A stretch of 7,659 nucleotides of DNA from Gammaproteobacteria bacterium (GCA_019136395.1 JAGVUH010000495.1:1-7659), one strand, 5' to 3'. Shown: positions 1 through 6,065, counted from the first letter of the stretch. Notes: generated from the letters alone by a model not told the origin. Translations and numbers: made by a program.

Positions 1-96
1 CGGCGGACACAAAAAACGAAATCCTGGCGGGGGTGGCGTCCTGGCCCCTCTGGACTGCTCAGAGAGGGCATTGAGAGTGCTGCCGGGCTAATTGAA

Positions 97-124
97 CCGG
101 ACACCGTTGTCCAGGTCTTATTTA
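97..124 (+). terminator. Possible weak rho-independent terminator (plus strand)
   Basis: GGACA (99-103) and TGTCC (108-112) form a 5-bp stem around the tetraloop CCGT. The flanking CC (97-98) and GG (114-115) can extend it across one bulged A. A T-rich tract (TCTTATTTATT) follows. It lies about 6 nt past a TAA at 89-91 that closes one plus-strand frame entering from the left edge, which would suit the end of an upstream gene. The stem is short and the tract is interrupted, so this is tentative. Confidence 0.3.
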
Positions 125-128
125 TTCC

Positions 129-220
129 GATCAGGCTTCATGCTGATCAGGATTCATGCTGATCAGGATTCATGCTGATCAATATTCATTCTGAATCAGT
201 GTGAAGCATGATCAGGATCC
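129..220. repeat. 16-bp tandem repeat array rich in GATC
   Basis: Four head-to-tail 16-bp units start at 129, 145, 161 and 177, with consensus GATCAGGATTCATGCT. Units 2 and 3 are identical, unit 1 has one change (C for A at position 8) and unit 4 has three. A strongly diverged fifth unit (193-209) and a further GATCAGGAT at 210-218 follow. Unit junctions create the 8-bp palindrome CTGATCAG at 143-150 and 159-166. GATC occurs six times between 129 and 219. The period is not a multiple of three and stops are present, so it is not coding. It could be an iteron-like or multi-site protein-binding array, or a simple minisatellite; no protein is known to bind it. Confidence 0.85.
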
Positions 221-293
221 TCCAACTCTTCCTCCCCTCCGCTATCAAGGCTGCGCTGAAGGTGGAGAAAACGCCGGGGATCAAGATCATGTC

Positions 294-1487
294 TCAACCC
301 AGCGCCTGTTTCAGATCAGCCAGCAGGTCCTGCCGATTCTCCAGACCCACCGACAGCCTTACCAGGCCTTCGCTGATAAAATGGGCGGCCCGCTCCTCAA
401 GACTATAGACGGCGTGGGTCATGCTGGCCGGGTGCTGGGCCAGACTCTCCGCATCCCCCAGGCTGACGGCACGGGTGAAGAGTTGGAGGGCGTCCATGAA
501 GTGCCGGCCGGCCTCGAAGCCGCCCTTGAGTTCGAAGGCGACCATGCCGCCCGGCTGGCCCATCTGGCGGCAGGCGAGGTCACGCTGGGGAAAGGAGGCC
601 AAGCCGGGGTAATGGACGACCGCTACCGCCGGATGACCCTCCAGAAATTCCGCCACCTGGATGGCATTGAGGGAATGGCGGTCCATGCGCAGGGCCAGGG
701 TCTTGAGGCCGCGCAGGATGAGGAAGGCATCCTGGGAGGAGAGCACGGCCCCGGTCATGTCCTTGATGCCGATGAAACGCACCTCGTCCAGGATCGCCTT
801 GGGACCGACGATGGCCCCCGCCAGCAGATCGCCATGGCCGCCCAGATATTTGGTGGCGGAATGGACGACCAAGTCGGCCCCCAGTTCCAGGGGGCGCTGC
901 AGGTAAGGCGTGCAATAGGTGTTGTCCACCACCGTCAGGGCCCCGTGGCGACGGGCGATATCCGCGACGGCGGCGATATCCACCAGACGCATGTTGGGAT
1001 TGGCCGGCGTCTCGAAAAAGACCAACTTAGTGCGGGACGAGATGGCGGCGGCCAGGTTGGCCGGCTCGGTCAAGTCCAGGTGGCGGACCTGGACCCCGAA
1101 CTTCTCCAGCCCATGGTGGAAAAAGGCGAAGGTGCAACCGTAGAGGGTTTTGTCCGCGATCAGTTCATCCCCCGGCTTCAGCAGTGTCCAGAGCAGGGAG
1201 GTGGTTGCCCCCTGACCCGAGGCGGTCACCAGGGCCGCCTCACCGACCTCAAGATTTGCCAGCCGTTCCTCCAGCAACCGGGTGGTGGGATTGCCGACCC
1301 GGGAGTAGACATATCCCGGCCGTTCGCCGGCGAAGCGGGCCATGCCCTCGGCGATCGTGGGAAAAGCGTAGGTGGAACTGAGGTAGATGGGCGGACACAG
1401 GGCGCCGGGCCCCTCGTAGGGATCGTATCCGTGGTGGATGGCGCGGGTGGCAAATCCAAGCGCCTGGGCAGGCTTAACTGGCGTCAT
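294..1487 (-). CDS. mdeA: Methionine gamma-lyase (PLP-dependent, Cys/Met metabolism family)
   Basis: This 397-aa cytosolic enzyme belongs to fold-type I of the Cys/Met-metabolism PLP family. Methionine gamma-lyase splits L-methionine into methanethiol, 2-oxobutanoate and ammonia, and often also acts on homocysteine. The sequence closely follows the Pseudomonas putida enzyme as I recall it, shifted by two residues. The N-terminus reads GFATRAIHHGYDP, the phosphate/aromatic loop is YSRVGNPT (61-68), Tyr116 and Cys118 sit in TLYGCTFAF, Asp188 lies in VVDNTYCTPY, and the Schiff-base lysine is Lys213 in HSATKYLGGHGD. Lys242-Asp243 (IKDMTGAVLS) and Arg377 also match. Cys118 with Lys242/Asp243 is the set that separates methionine gamma-lyases from cystathionine lyases and sulfhydrylases. 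The ATG is preceded by AGGAAG nine bases upstream. The gene stands alone, 326 bp past the end of epmA on the same strand. A gamma-lyase or O-acylhomoserine sulfhydrylase with other preference remains possible without assay. Confidence 0.88.
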   Translation of the reverse strand: MTPVKPAQALGFATRAIHHGYDPYEGPGALCPPIYLSSTYAFPTIAEGMARFAGERPGYVYSRVGNPTTRLLEERLANLEVGEAALVTASGQGATTSLLWTLLKPGDELIADKTLYGCTFAFFHHGLEKFGVQVRHLDLTEPANLAAAISSRTKLVFFETPANPNMRLVDIAAVADIARRHGALTVVDNTYCTPYLQRPLELGADLVVHSATKYLGGHGDLLAGAIVGPKAILDEVRFIGIKDMTGAVLSSQDAFLILRGLKTLALRMDRHSLNAIQVAEFLEGHPAVAVVHYPGLASFPQRDLACRQMGQPGGMVAFELKGGFEAGRHFMDALQLFTRAVSLGDAESLAQHPASMTHAVYSLEERAAHFISEGLVRLSVGLENRQDLLADLKQALG

Positions 1488-1813
1488 GTTCTTGGGCTTC
1501 CTGAATCAATCTATTCAACCGGATCGTCCGCTTAGGCGGCAGACCGGACCGGTAACAGCGAGATCAGACTATACCCCGAGAAATCCATCGGCGGTTTTTT
1601 GGCGCAAAAAAGGCACCGATGTCCAGAGAGACCGGCGGTCGGCCTCCATGATCATCCCTTGATCCCTGGCTTCAGGGTTGGGGACGGGGATTCGGAGGTC
1701 ATCACCCAGCCCCTGGCGCCGGGGTTGAGATTCGTGGTTTCAGTTGTCATCACCCAGTCCCTGGCTTCAGGGTTAGGGTTCGGGTTTCCGTGGTCGTCAC
1801 CCGGCCCCTGGCT
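1488..1813. other. Intergenic region between epmA and the methionine gamma-lyase gene
   Basis: The 326 bp contain no supportable gene. Reading on the minus strand towards the lyase gene, they hold about four ~47-bp repeats just past the epmA stop, then a nested inverted repeat (1586-1621), then a leader. A possible minus-strand -10 box, TATAGT, lies at 1573-1568, with no good -35 match. If it is real, the A/T tracts of the inverted repeat would sit near -35 to -50, where UP elements act. A small CCGC-TTAG-GCGG hairpin (1528-1539) would then lie in the leader. The promoter reading is weak inference. Confidence 0.45.
1586..1621. repeat. Nested inverted repeat with T6/A6 core
   Basis: The outer arms are CATCGG (1586-1591) and CCGATG (1616-1621). 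Inside them is a second perfect inverted repeat, TTTTTTG (1595-1601), loop GCG, CAAAAAA (1605-1611). The two stems are separated by a small asymmetric internal loop (3 and 4 nt). It is conspicuous because A6 and T6 runs are otherwise rare in this GC-rich window. It could be a bidirectional terminator-like element between epmA and the lyase gene, or a DNA-bending/UP-like site upstream of the lyase promoter. It is not a canonical terminator, because the T run lies within the stem. Confidence 0.7.
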
Positions 1814-1816
1814 TCA
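1655..1816. repeat. Degenerate ~47-bp tandem repeats with internal hairpins
   Basis: The core CCCTGGC recurs at 1664, 1711, 1759 and 1806, giving periods of 47, 48 and 47 bp. Copies 2-4 are preceded by variants of GTCATCACCCAG (1699-1710, 1747-1758, 1795-1805 with changes), and copy 1 by a weaker ATCATCCCTTGAT. Copies 1 and 3 carry CCCTG-GCTT-CAGGG, a 5-bp stem with tetraloop. Copy 2 has changed arms that still pair, with one G-T wobble. Copy 4 is degraded and overlaps the epmA stop codon (1814-1816), so the array may have arisen by duplication of the epmA 3' border. No T-run follows the hairpins, so they are not ordinary terminators. Confidence 0.7.
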
Positions 1817-2830
1817 AGCCCGCTCGATGGGGAAGGCCAGCACCTGATCGATATGGCTGGCGCCGGTGATGGCCATCAGGAGCCGGTCCAGGCCGAGGGC
1901 AACGCCCGCGGCCTCGGGCATCCCGGCCGCCAGGGCGCCGAGGAAGGCCTTGTCCAGGGGCGGGACGGACAGGCCCAGTTCGCGGCGACGGGCCTGATCC
2001 TGCTCGAAGCGCCGGCGCTGCTCGGCGGCATCGGTCAGTTCGGCAAACCCATTGGCCAGTTCCACCCCCTCCAGGTAGAGCTCGAAGCGTTCGGCAACCG
2101 GTTCGGGACCGGGACGGAGTCGCGCCAGGGCCGCCTGGCTGGGGGGGTAGTCGCGAATGAAGGTCAAGCGCCCCCGGCCCAGCCCGGTCTCCAGGCAGTG
2201 GGTGAGGAGCAGGTCGAGCCAGCCATCAGGATCGAGGCGCAGGTGCTCAACCCCGGCGATTCCCTGATCCCGGGCGCAGGCCGCCAACTCGGCCAGGGTG
2301 GCGTGAAGGGGATCGATGGCCAGGCGATCGCGAAACAGTTGGCGATAGCTGAAGATCTCGACCGGCCGCTCGGGCTGGCCCAGCGCCTGCCGCACCAGGT
2401 CCGCCACCTCGGCGATAAGCCGTTCGCCGTCCCACCCGGGGCGGTACCACTCCAGCAGGGTAAATTCCGGATGATGCCGGCGACCGCGCTCACCATCACG
2501 GAAGACCTTGCAGATCTGGTAGATGGGCCCCGAACCCGCGGCCAGCAGCCGCTTCATGGGGAATTCGGGCGAGGTATGCAGCCAGAGTGGCTCAACCCCC
2601 GTGGGACCCGTCCAGGCCGTCCGCCAGCTCTCCAGGGCCGGATCCGTCAGACCGGCATGGGAGGCGATGGGGGTTTCGACCTCCAGCGCGCCGGCCGCCG
2701 CGAAGAACCGGCGAATGAGGGCGTAGAGCTCGGCCCGGGCCCGCAGCGCGGCAAGGGTGGCCGCTGGCCGCCAGTCCACCGGACTGGTTGGCGCTCTACC
2801 CCCTTCCGGTGAGGGGCAAGAAACAATCAT
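1814..2830 (-). CDS. epmA: EF-P--(R)-beta-lysine ligase EpmA (PoxA/GenX/YjeA)
   Basis: EpmA is a class II lysyl-tRNA synthetase paralogue that activates (R)-beta-lysine with ATP and attaches it to the epsilon-amino group of Lys34 of EF-P instead of to a tRNA. The 338-aa product has only the catalytic core and lacks the N-terminal OB-fold anticodon-binding domain of LysRS, which is diagnostic. Visible landmarks are RRFFAAAGALEVETP (40-54, motif 1 region), HTSPEFPMKRLL (85-96), motif 2 FRDGERGRRHHPEFTLLEW (110-128), GVELANGFAEL (255-265) and motif 3 GVALGLDRLLM (309-319). The E. coli protein is 325 aa; the surplus is a short N-terminal tail. The ATG is preceded by a GC-rich GGCGGGTGAGGC whose Shine-Dalgarno-like part sits close to the start. 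No later in-frame ATG precedes the conserved core. It lies 169 bp downstream of efp on the same strand, probably co-transcribed with it because no promoter stands out in the gap. Confidence 0.95.
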   Translation of the reverse strand: MIVSCPSPEGGRAPTSPVDWRPAATLAALRARAELYALIRRFFAAAGALEVETPIASHAGLTDPALESWRTAWTGPTGVEPLWLHTSPEFPMKRLLAAGSGPIYQICKVFRDGERGRRHHPEFTLLEWYRPGWDGERLIAEVADLVRQALGQPERPVEIFSYRQLFRDRLAIDPLHATLAELAACARDQGIAGVEHLRLDPDGWLDLLLTHCLETGLGRGRLTFIRDYPPSQAALARLRPGPEPVAERFELYLEGVELANGFAELTDAAEQRRRFEQDQARRRELGLSVPPLDKAFLGALAAGMPEAAGVALGLDRLLMAITGASHIDQVLAFPIERA

Positions 2831-2999
2831 GCCTCACCCGCCAGAACTGGGATGACAAGCTCCAGGGAAGAGGGGCATGAGGCCAATCCGCCGGGAAGGG
2901 GCAAGGAGCCGATCCGTCCAGGAACGCCGCCGAGGGAGATGGTCCGGCGGCGCGCACTGGCACTGGCGAGCCGCACCACCGACGCGCCTTGGGCGGGGC
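2831..2999. other. Spacer between efp and epmA
   Basis: The 169 bp are GC-rich. Reading frames that cross the spacer also overlap efp out of frame and resemble no family. A small CGCC-TTG-GGCG hairpin (2985-2995) sits just beyond the efp stop without a T tract, so any termination there would be weak. No promoter-like AT-rich box for epmA is visible, which favours read-through from efp. Confidence 0.4.
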
Positions 3000-3572
3000 T
3001 CATTCCTCCTTGGCGCGGGAGACGTACTCCCCGGAGCGGGTATCCACCTTGATGAGCTCGTCGATCTGCACGAAGAGCGGGACGCGCACCACGGCGCCGG
3101 TCTCCAGGGTCGCCGGCTTGCCGCCACCGCCGGAGGTATCGCCCTTGAGACCGGGGTCGGTCTCGACGATGCGCAGGATGACGAAGTTGGGCGGTTCCAC
3201 CGACAGGGGGGCGCCGTTGTAGAGGGTGACCTGGCACATGTCCTCCTCCTTGATCCACTTGGCGGCATCCCCCACCGCCGCCGCGTCGGCGGTCAACTGC
3301 TCGTAGCTCGCCGGGTCCATGAAGTGCCAGGTGTCGCCATCGTTGTAGAGATACTGCATCTGGGTATCATGCACATCCGCCGCCTCCACCGACTCGCCGG
3401 ACTTGAAGGTGCGCTCAACCACGCGGCCGGTCTTGAGGTTTCGGATCCTGACGCGGTTGAAGGCCTGGCCCTTGCCGGGCTTGACGAACTCGTTCTCGAT
3501 GATGGTGTATGGATCACCATCCAGCATGATCTTGAGGCCGCCGCGAAACTCGTTGGTGTTGTATATCGCCAT
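3000..3572 (-). CDS. efp: Elongation factor P
   Basis: EF-P binds between the ribosomal P and E sites and speeds peptide-bond formation at consecutive prolines. The 190-aa product shows the three-domain bacterial family from end to end. The KOW-like N-terminal domain carries the modification loop [10 protein letters not shown], where Lys34 is the residue that receives (R)-beta-lysine. The middle domain includes [13 protein letters not shown]. The C-terminal OB domain has the family signature around [20 protein letters not shown] and ends [16 protein letters not shown]. coli EF-P is 188 aa. The frame stays open for 78 codons upstream, but the ATG at 3572-3570 is chosen because the protein then begins [16 protein letters not shown] like its homologues, and GAAGAG lies eight bases upstream (3586-3581). 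Lys34 together with epmA and epmB on either side indicates beta-lysylation rather than rhamnosylation or an unmodified form. Confidence 0.97.
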   Translation of the reverse strand: MAIYNTNEFRGGLKIMLDGDPYTIIENEFVKPGKGQAFNRVRIRNLKTGRVVERTFKSGESVEAADVHDTQMQYLYNDGDTWHFMDPASYEQLTADAAAVGDAAKWIKEEDMCQVTLYNGAPLSVEPPNFVILRIVETDPGLKGDTSGGGGKPATLETGAVVRVPLFVQIDELIKVDTRSGEYVSRAKEE

Positions 3573-3611
3573 GTCAGTAACTCTTCGGATGGGGTCGGAA
3601 CAAAACGGCTC

Positions 3612-3617
3612 ATTATA
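3612..3617 (-). promoter_or_regulatory. Likely -10 box of the efp promoter
   Basis: The minus strand reads a perfect TATAAT here, 39 bases before the efp ATG, which would put transcription start near 3605 and give a leader of about 30 nt that contains the GAAGAG ribosome-binding site. No close TTGACA match is present 16-18 bp upstream. The box lies between the divergent efp and epmB starts, so the two genes probably share a compact control region. Confidence 0.45.
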
Positions 3618-3639
3618 CCCAGACTCAGGGTCAGGACCC

Positions 3640-4638
3640 TTGCCGCCCGCCGTGTCGCCGGGGGAGGTCTGGCGGCAGGCATTGCGGACCGCCTTTACCC
3701 GTCCCGAGGAGTTGCTGACGTTTCTGGGCCTGGACCCGGGTCTTGCCGACCGCTCCGCGGCCCGCGCCTTCCCCTGCCTGGTACCCCGGGGCTTCGCCCG
3801 CCTCATGCGGACCGGGGACCCGGCGGACCCCCTGTTGCGCCAGGTCCTGCCCCTGCGCGAGGAAGGTGAGGCCCATCCCGGCTATACCCAGGATCCGGTG
3901 GGTGATGCCCAGGCCCGCGGCGCCCCCGGCTTGTTGCGCAAGTACCGGGGCCGCGCCCTGCTGGTGGTCACCGGGGCCTGCGCCCTGCATTGCCGCTACT
4001 GCTTCCGCCGCCATTTTCCCTATGCCGCGGAGGCCCTGATCCATGACCACGAGCAAGAAGCCATACAGATCCTGGCGCGGGACCCGGATCTGACCGAGGT
4101 CATCCTCAGCGGCGGCGATCCCCTGATGCTGGATGACGCGCGCCTGGCGGACCTTTTCCGTCAGGTCGGGACCCTGAGCCAGGTGCGTCGCCTGCGGTTG
4201 CACACCCGCCTGCCGGTGGTGCTCCCCTCCCGGATCAGCCCGCGGCTATGCGCCCTCCTTGCCGCCAGCCGCCTGCCCCTCGTCATCGTCATCCACGCCA
4301 ATCACCCCCGGGAATTGAGCCCCGAGGTCATTGAAGCCCTGGCCGCCCTGAGGCGCACGGGGGCGACCCTGCTCAATCAGAGCGTCCTGTTGCGTGGGGT
4401 GAACGCCGATCCCGACTGCCTCATCGAGTTGAGCGAGGCCCTATTCGCGGCCGGGGTGCTGCCCTATTACCTGCATCTGCTCGATCCCGTGGCGGGCGCG
4501 GCCCATTTCGCGGTCCCCGTCGCCGAAGCCCGGGAGATTCTCCTTCGCCTGCGGGCCGCCTTGCCCGGCTATCTGGTCCCCAAGCTGGTGCGGGAGGTGC
4601 CGGGGGCCCCCAGCAAACTGCCGCTGTTTGAGCCCTGA
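3640..4638 (+). CDS. epmB: EF-P-specific L-lysine 2,3-aminomutase EpmB (YjeK), radical SAM
   Basis: EpmB converts (S)-alpha-lysine to (R)-beta-lysine, the substrate that EpmA attaches to EF-P. It is a radical SAM and PLP enzyme. From the start chosen here (332 aa), the [4Fe-4S] motif CxxxCxxC is Cys114, Cys118 and Cys121 in [17 protein letters not shown], followed by SGGDPLM (157-163) and [12 protein letters not shown]. The C-terminal [16 protein letters not shown] ends in Lys326, the expected PLP lysine by comparison with lysine 2,3-aminomutase. Length and sequence fit E. coli EpmB (342 aa) rather than the ~416-aa catabolic aminomutases. The start is uncertain: TTG at 3640 has CAGGG nine bases upstream and leaves room for the divergent efp promoter; GTG at 3652 gives 328 aa; ATG at 3589 gives 349 aa but lacks a ribosome site, covers the efp -10 box and adds an unconserved Gly/Ser/Pro-rich tail. 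The frame is open back to 3403, but that part is antisense to efp. Confidence 0.93.
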   Translation: MPPAVSPGEVWRQALRTAFTRPEELLTFLGLDPGLADRSAARAFPCLVPRGFARLMRTGDPADPLLRQVLPLREEGEAHPGYTQDPVGDAQARGAPGLLRKYRGRALLVVTGACALHCRYCFRRHFPYAAEALIHDHEQEAIQILARDPDLTEVILSGGDPLMLDDARLADLFRQVGTLSQVRRLRLHTRLPVVLPSRISPRLCALLAASRLPLVIVIHANHPRELSPEVIEALAALRRTGATLLNQSVLLRGVNADPDCLIELSEALFAAGVLPYYLHLLDPVAGAAHFAVPVAEAREILLRLRAALPGYLVPKLVREVPGAPSKLPLFEP

Positions 4639-4688
4639 CATCCCCGCGACCGCTCCGGTGGCGGCCGGCAGGCTTGAGCGGCGCTAGG

Positions 4689-4694
4689 TATAAT
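4689..4694 (+). promoter_or_regulatory. Possible -10 box for the REC-EAL gene
   Basis: A perfect TATAAT lies in the 86-bp gap between epmB and the next gene, 30 bases before its ATG, so transcription would start near 4701 with a leader of about 24 nt. There is no good -35 match at the usual distance. A CCGC/GCGG hairpin (4650-4664) just after the epmB stop has no T tract. The box suggests the downstream gene can be expressed independently of epmB. Confidence 0.4.
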
Positions 4695-4724
4695 TCCCCT
4701 ACCTCCCACTAACCCCTGCCCGCC

Positions 4725-5999
4725 ATGGAAAACGCCCCCGTGCCACCGAAGTTGTTGATCCTCTCCCCTCAGGAAGACGAGGCCCGGAGCATCCTCGCCG
4801 GTCTGCGGCAGGTGGGTCTGGAGGCCCAGGGTGACCATTGCCCGCGCCTGGAGGAACTGGCGACTCAAGTCGCCGCCGCCGTTCCCGACCTCTTGCTCTG
4901 CCTTCCTCGCCCCCCACACCTGGAACTGAACACCGCCCTGACGCGCTATCGGGACCTGAAGCAGGACCTGCCCCTGATCATCCTCACCGAGACCGGCGCG
5001 GACCAGGCCCAACTCCTCCAGGCCCGCCGGCTAGGGGCGCGGGACGCCTGCGACAAGGGGAATTTCCCCTGGATGGCGCTCCTGATCTCACGGGAATTCC
5101 ATGACCTCCAGCAACGTCGGCTGGTCAGGGAGCTGCGGCAACGGGTAGAGGCGCTGGAGGAGACCTGTGGCAAGACGGGGAAGAAGGCCCCCAAGGGCCC
5201 CGGCAGTGCCAACGCCGCCATTGGCGGCGTCCCGACGCGAGAGCGGGAGGATGAACGCCAATTCGCCCAACGCATCAACCGCGCCCTCGGCGGCGATTAT
5301 TTCCAGCTCTTCTATCAACCCATCATCAGCCTGAAAGGGGATGGTGAGGAGCGTTACAACGTCTTCATCCGCCTGCGCGACGACCGCCAGGGGGTGCGCG
5401 AGGCCAAGGAGTTTCTCGCCGCCGCGGTCCAGTCCGGACGCATGGTCGCCATCGACCATTGGGTGATCGAACATGCCCTCCTGGCCCTGGCCGAACAGCG
5501 GCGCAACGACCGCCGGTTGAACTTTTTTATCAACCTGGCCGAGGAAACCGTGCGGGAGGCAGGATTCATCACCTGGCTGGAGGGCCTCATCGCCCGTCAC
5601 CAGTTGGCCGGGACTTGGCTCACCTTCCAGATCCTGGAGGAGCAGGTGCGCGCCAACGGGCCCTTGTACGCCCAATTCGCCCAGGACCTGGCCCAGCTTG
5701 GCTGCCATCTGGCCATCAACCGCTTCGGGGTCGCCCCCCACCCGGACCGGCTGCTCGCCGGCCTGGTCGCCGACTACGTCAAGCTCGATGCCCAACTGAC
5801 CGCGGGTATCGCCGATGACGAGCGCAAGGAACAGCAGCTCACTCAGCTCGTCGGTCTCATCCACGCCCAGGGCAAGGCCAGTATCGCCACCAACATCGAG
5901 GATGCCCGCACCCTCAGCGTCCTGTGGACGGTGGGCGTGGATTTCGTCCAGGGGAATTTCCTGCAACGCCCGGCCCCCACCCTGGAACCGATCCAATAG
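4725..5999 (+). CDS. Degenerate receiver + degenerate EAL domain protein, probable c-di-GMP effector
   Basis: The 424-aa protein has a receiver-like domain (about 8-122), a charged helical linker (about 125-148), a low-complexity Lys/Gly/Pro stretch (150-170) and an EAL-fold domain (about 178-420). It has no signal peptide or membrane segment, so it is cytosolic. The receiver keeps Thr88 and Lys111, but Leu60 stands where the phospho-acceptor Asp should be and Ser14-Pro15 replace the acidic pair. The EAL fold is recognised by FYQPIISL (196-203), Asn270, YVKLD (351-355) and FVQGNFLQRP (407-416). Its signature motif is YNVFIR (211-216) instead of YEALxR. The metal/catalytic acids are replaced by Gln302 (ExTE motif), Asn332-Arg333 (DDFG motif) and Thr389 (EGVE motif). 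Hydrolysis of c-di-GMP is therefore very unlikely. By analogy with FimX and LapD, a nucleotide-binding or protein-binding role is inferred. The ATG lacks a clear Shine-Dalgarno sequence. No GGDEF partner is in the window. Confidence 0.85.
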   Translation: MENAPVPPKLLILSPQEDEARSILAGLRQVGLEAQGDHCPRLEELATQVAAAVPDLLLCLPRPPHLELNTALTRYRDLKQDLPLIILTETGADQAQLLQARRLGARDACDKGNFPWMALLISREFHDLQQRRLVRELRQRVEALEETCGKTGKKAPKGPGSANAAIGGVPTREREDERQFAQRINRALGGDYFQLFYQPIISLKGDGEERYNVFIRLRDDRQGVREAKEFLAAAVQSGRMVAIDHWVIEHALLALAEQRRNDRRLNFFINLAEETVREAGFITWLEGLIARHQLAGTWLTFQILEEQVRANGPLYAQFAQDLAQLGCHLAINRFGVAPHPDRLLAGLVADYVKLDAQLTAGIADDERKEQQLTQLVGLIHAQGKASIATNIEDARTLSVLWTVGVDFVQGNFLQRPAPTLEPIQ

Positions 6000-6012
6000 G
6001 CCAACCGCCTGG

Positions 6013-6046
6013 GCCCTGATCAGGGCGGACCGCGAGGTAGGTCCGC
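6013..6046. repeat. Palindrome and hairpin between convergent genes
   Basis: GCCCTGATCAGGGC (6013-6026) is a perfect 14-bp palindrome. It overlaps by two bases a second inverted repeat, GCGGACC (6025-6031) and GGTCCGC (6040-6046) around an 8-nt loop. Both lie in the 66-bp gap where the REC-EAL gene (plus) and the membrane coiled-coil gene (minus) converge, the usual place for a bidirectional terminator. Neither has a T tract, so any termination would not be canonical intrinsic termination; the palindrome could also be a protein site. Confidence 0.55.
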
Positions 6047-6065
6047 GGCCGAGGCGCATAGACCG

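Larger units (their letters stand above)
1..293. other. Non-coding left end, no recognisable gene
   Basis: No convincing gene was found. All three plus frames are open at the left edge and close soon after: one ends at a TAA at 89-91, another runs to a TGA near 172-174. None of the short peptides is recognisable, so this could be the 3' end of a plus-strand gene or plain spacer. The stretch contains a terminator-like hairpin at about 97-124 and a 16-bp tandem repeat array at 129-192 (listed separately). Positions 221-293 lie just downstream of the methionine gamma-lyase stop codon, and no strong hairpin plus T-run terminator for that gene is visible there. Confidence 0.5.

Noticed and set aside
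129..220. CRISPR array
   Set aside because: Units are directly adjacent without spacers and only 16 bp long; no cas genes are nearby.
201..1535. Long plus-strand open frame of 444 codons
   Set aside because: It is antisense to the methionine gamma-lyase gene, whose conserved motifs run across the whole span. The translation is Gly/Gln-rich with no family resemblance, a typical GC-rich shadow frame.
1599..1847. Plus-strand 82-codon frame with repeated peptide-like segments
   Set aside because: The apparent protein repeats come from the ~47-bp DNA repeats, whose periods of 47 and 48 do not keep frame, and the frame runs into antisense epmA.
1790..2812. Plus-strand open frame of 340 codons
   Set aside because: It is antisense to epmA and resembles no family; EpmA motifs cover the same DNA.
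1814..2830. Genuine lysyl-tRNA synthetase or a truncated lysS
   Set aside because: The N-terminal anticodon-binding domain is absent, the length matches EpmA, and it neighbours efp and epmB.
2827..3268. Two minus-strand frames of about 143 codons filling the efp-epmA spacer
   Set aside because: Both overlap efp out of frame, are Arg/Pro-rich and have no recognisable motif; EF-P is certain in the competing frame.
3573..3806. 78-residue N-terminal extension of EF-P
   Set aside because: Homologous EF-P proteins begin at the chosen Met, a ribosome-binding site precedes it, and the extension is antisense to the conserved start of epmB.
3640..4638. Catabolic lysine 2,3-aminomutase (KamA)
   Set aside because: The length (about 330-350 aa), close match to E. 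coli YjeK and position beside efp favour EpmB; no lysine fermentation genes are present.
5088..6059. Minus-strand open frame of 323 codons
   Set aside because: It is antisense to the EAL domain, whose fold landmarks are clear on the plus strand.
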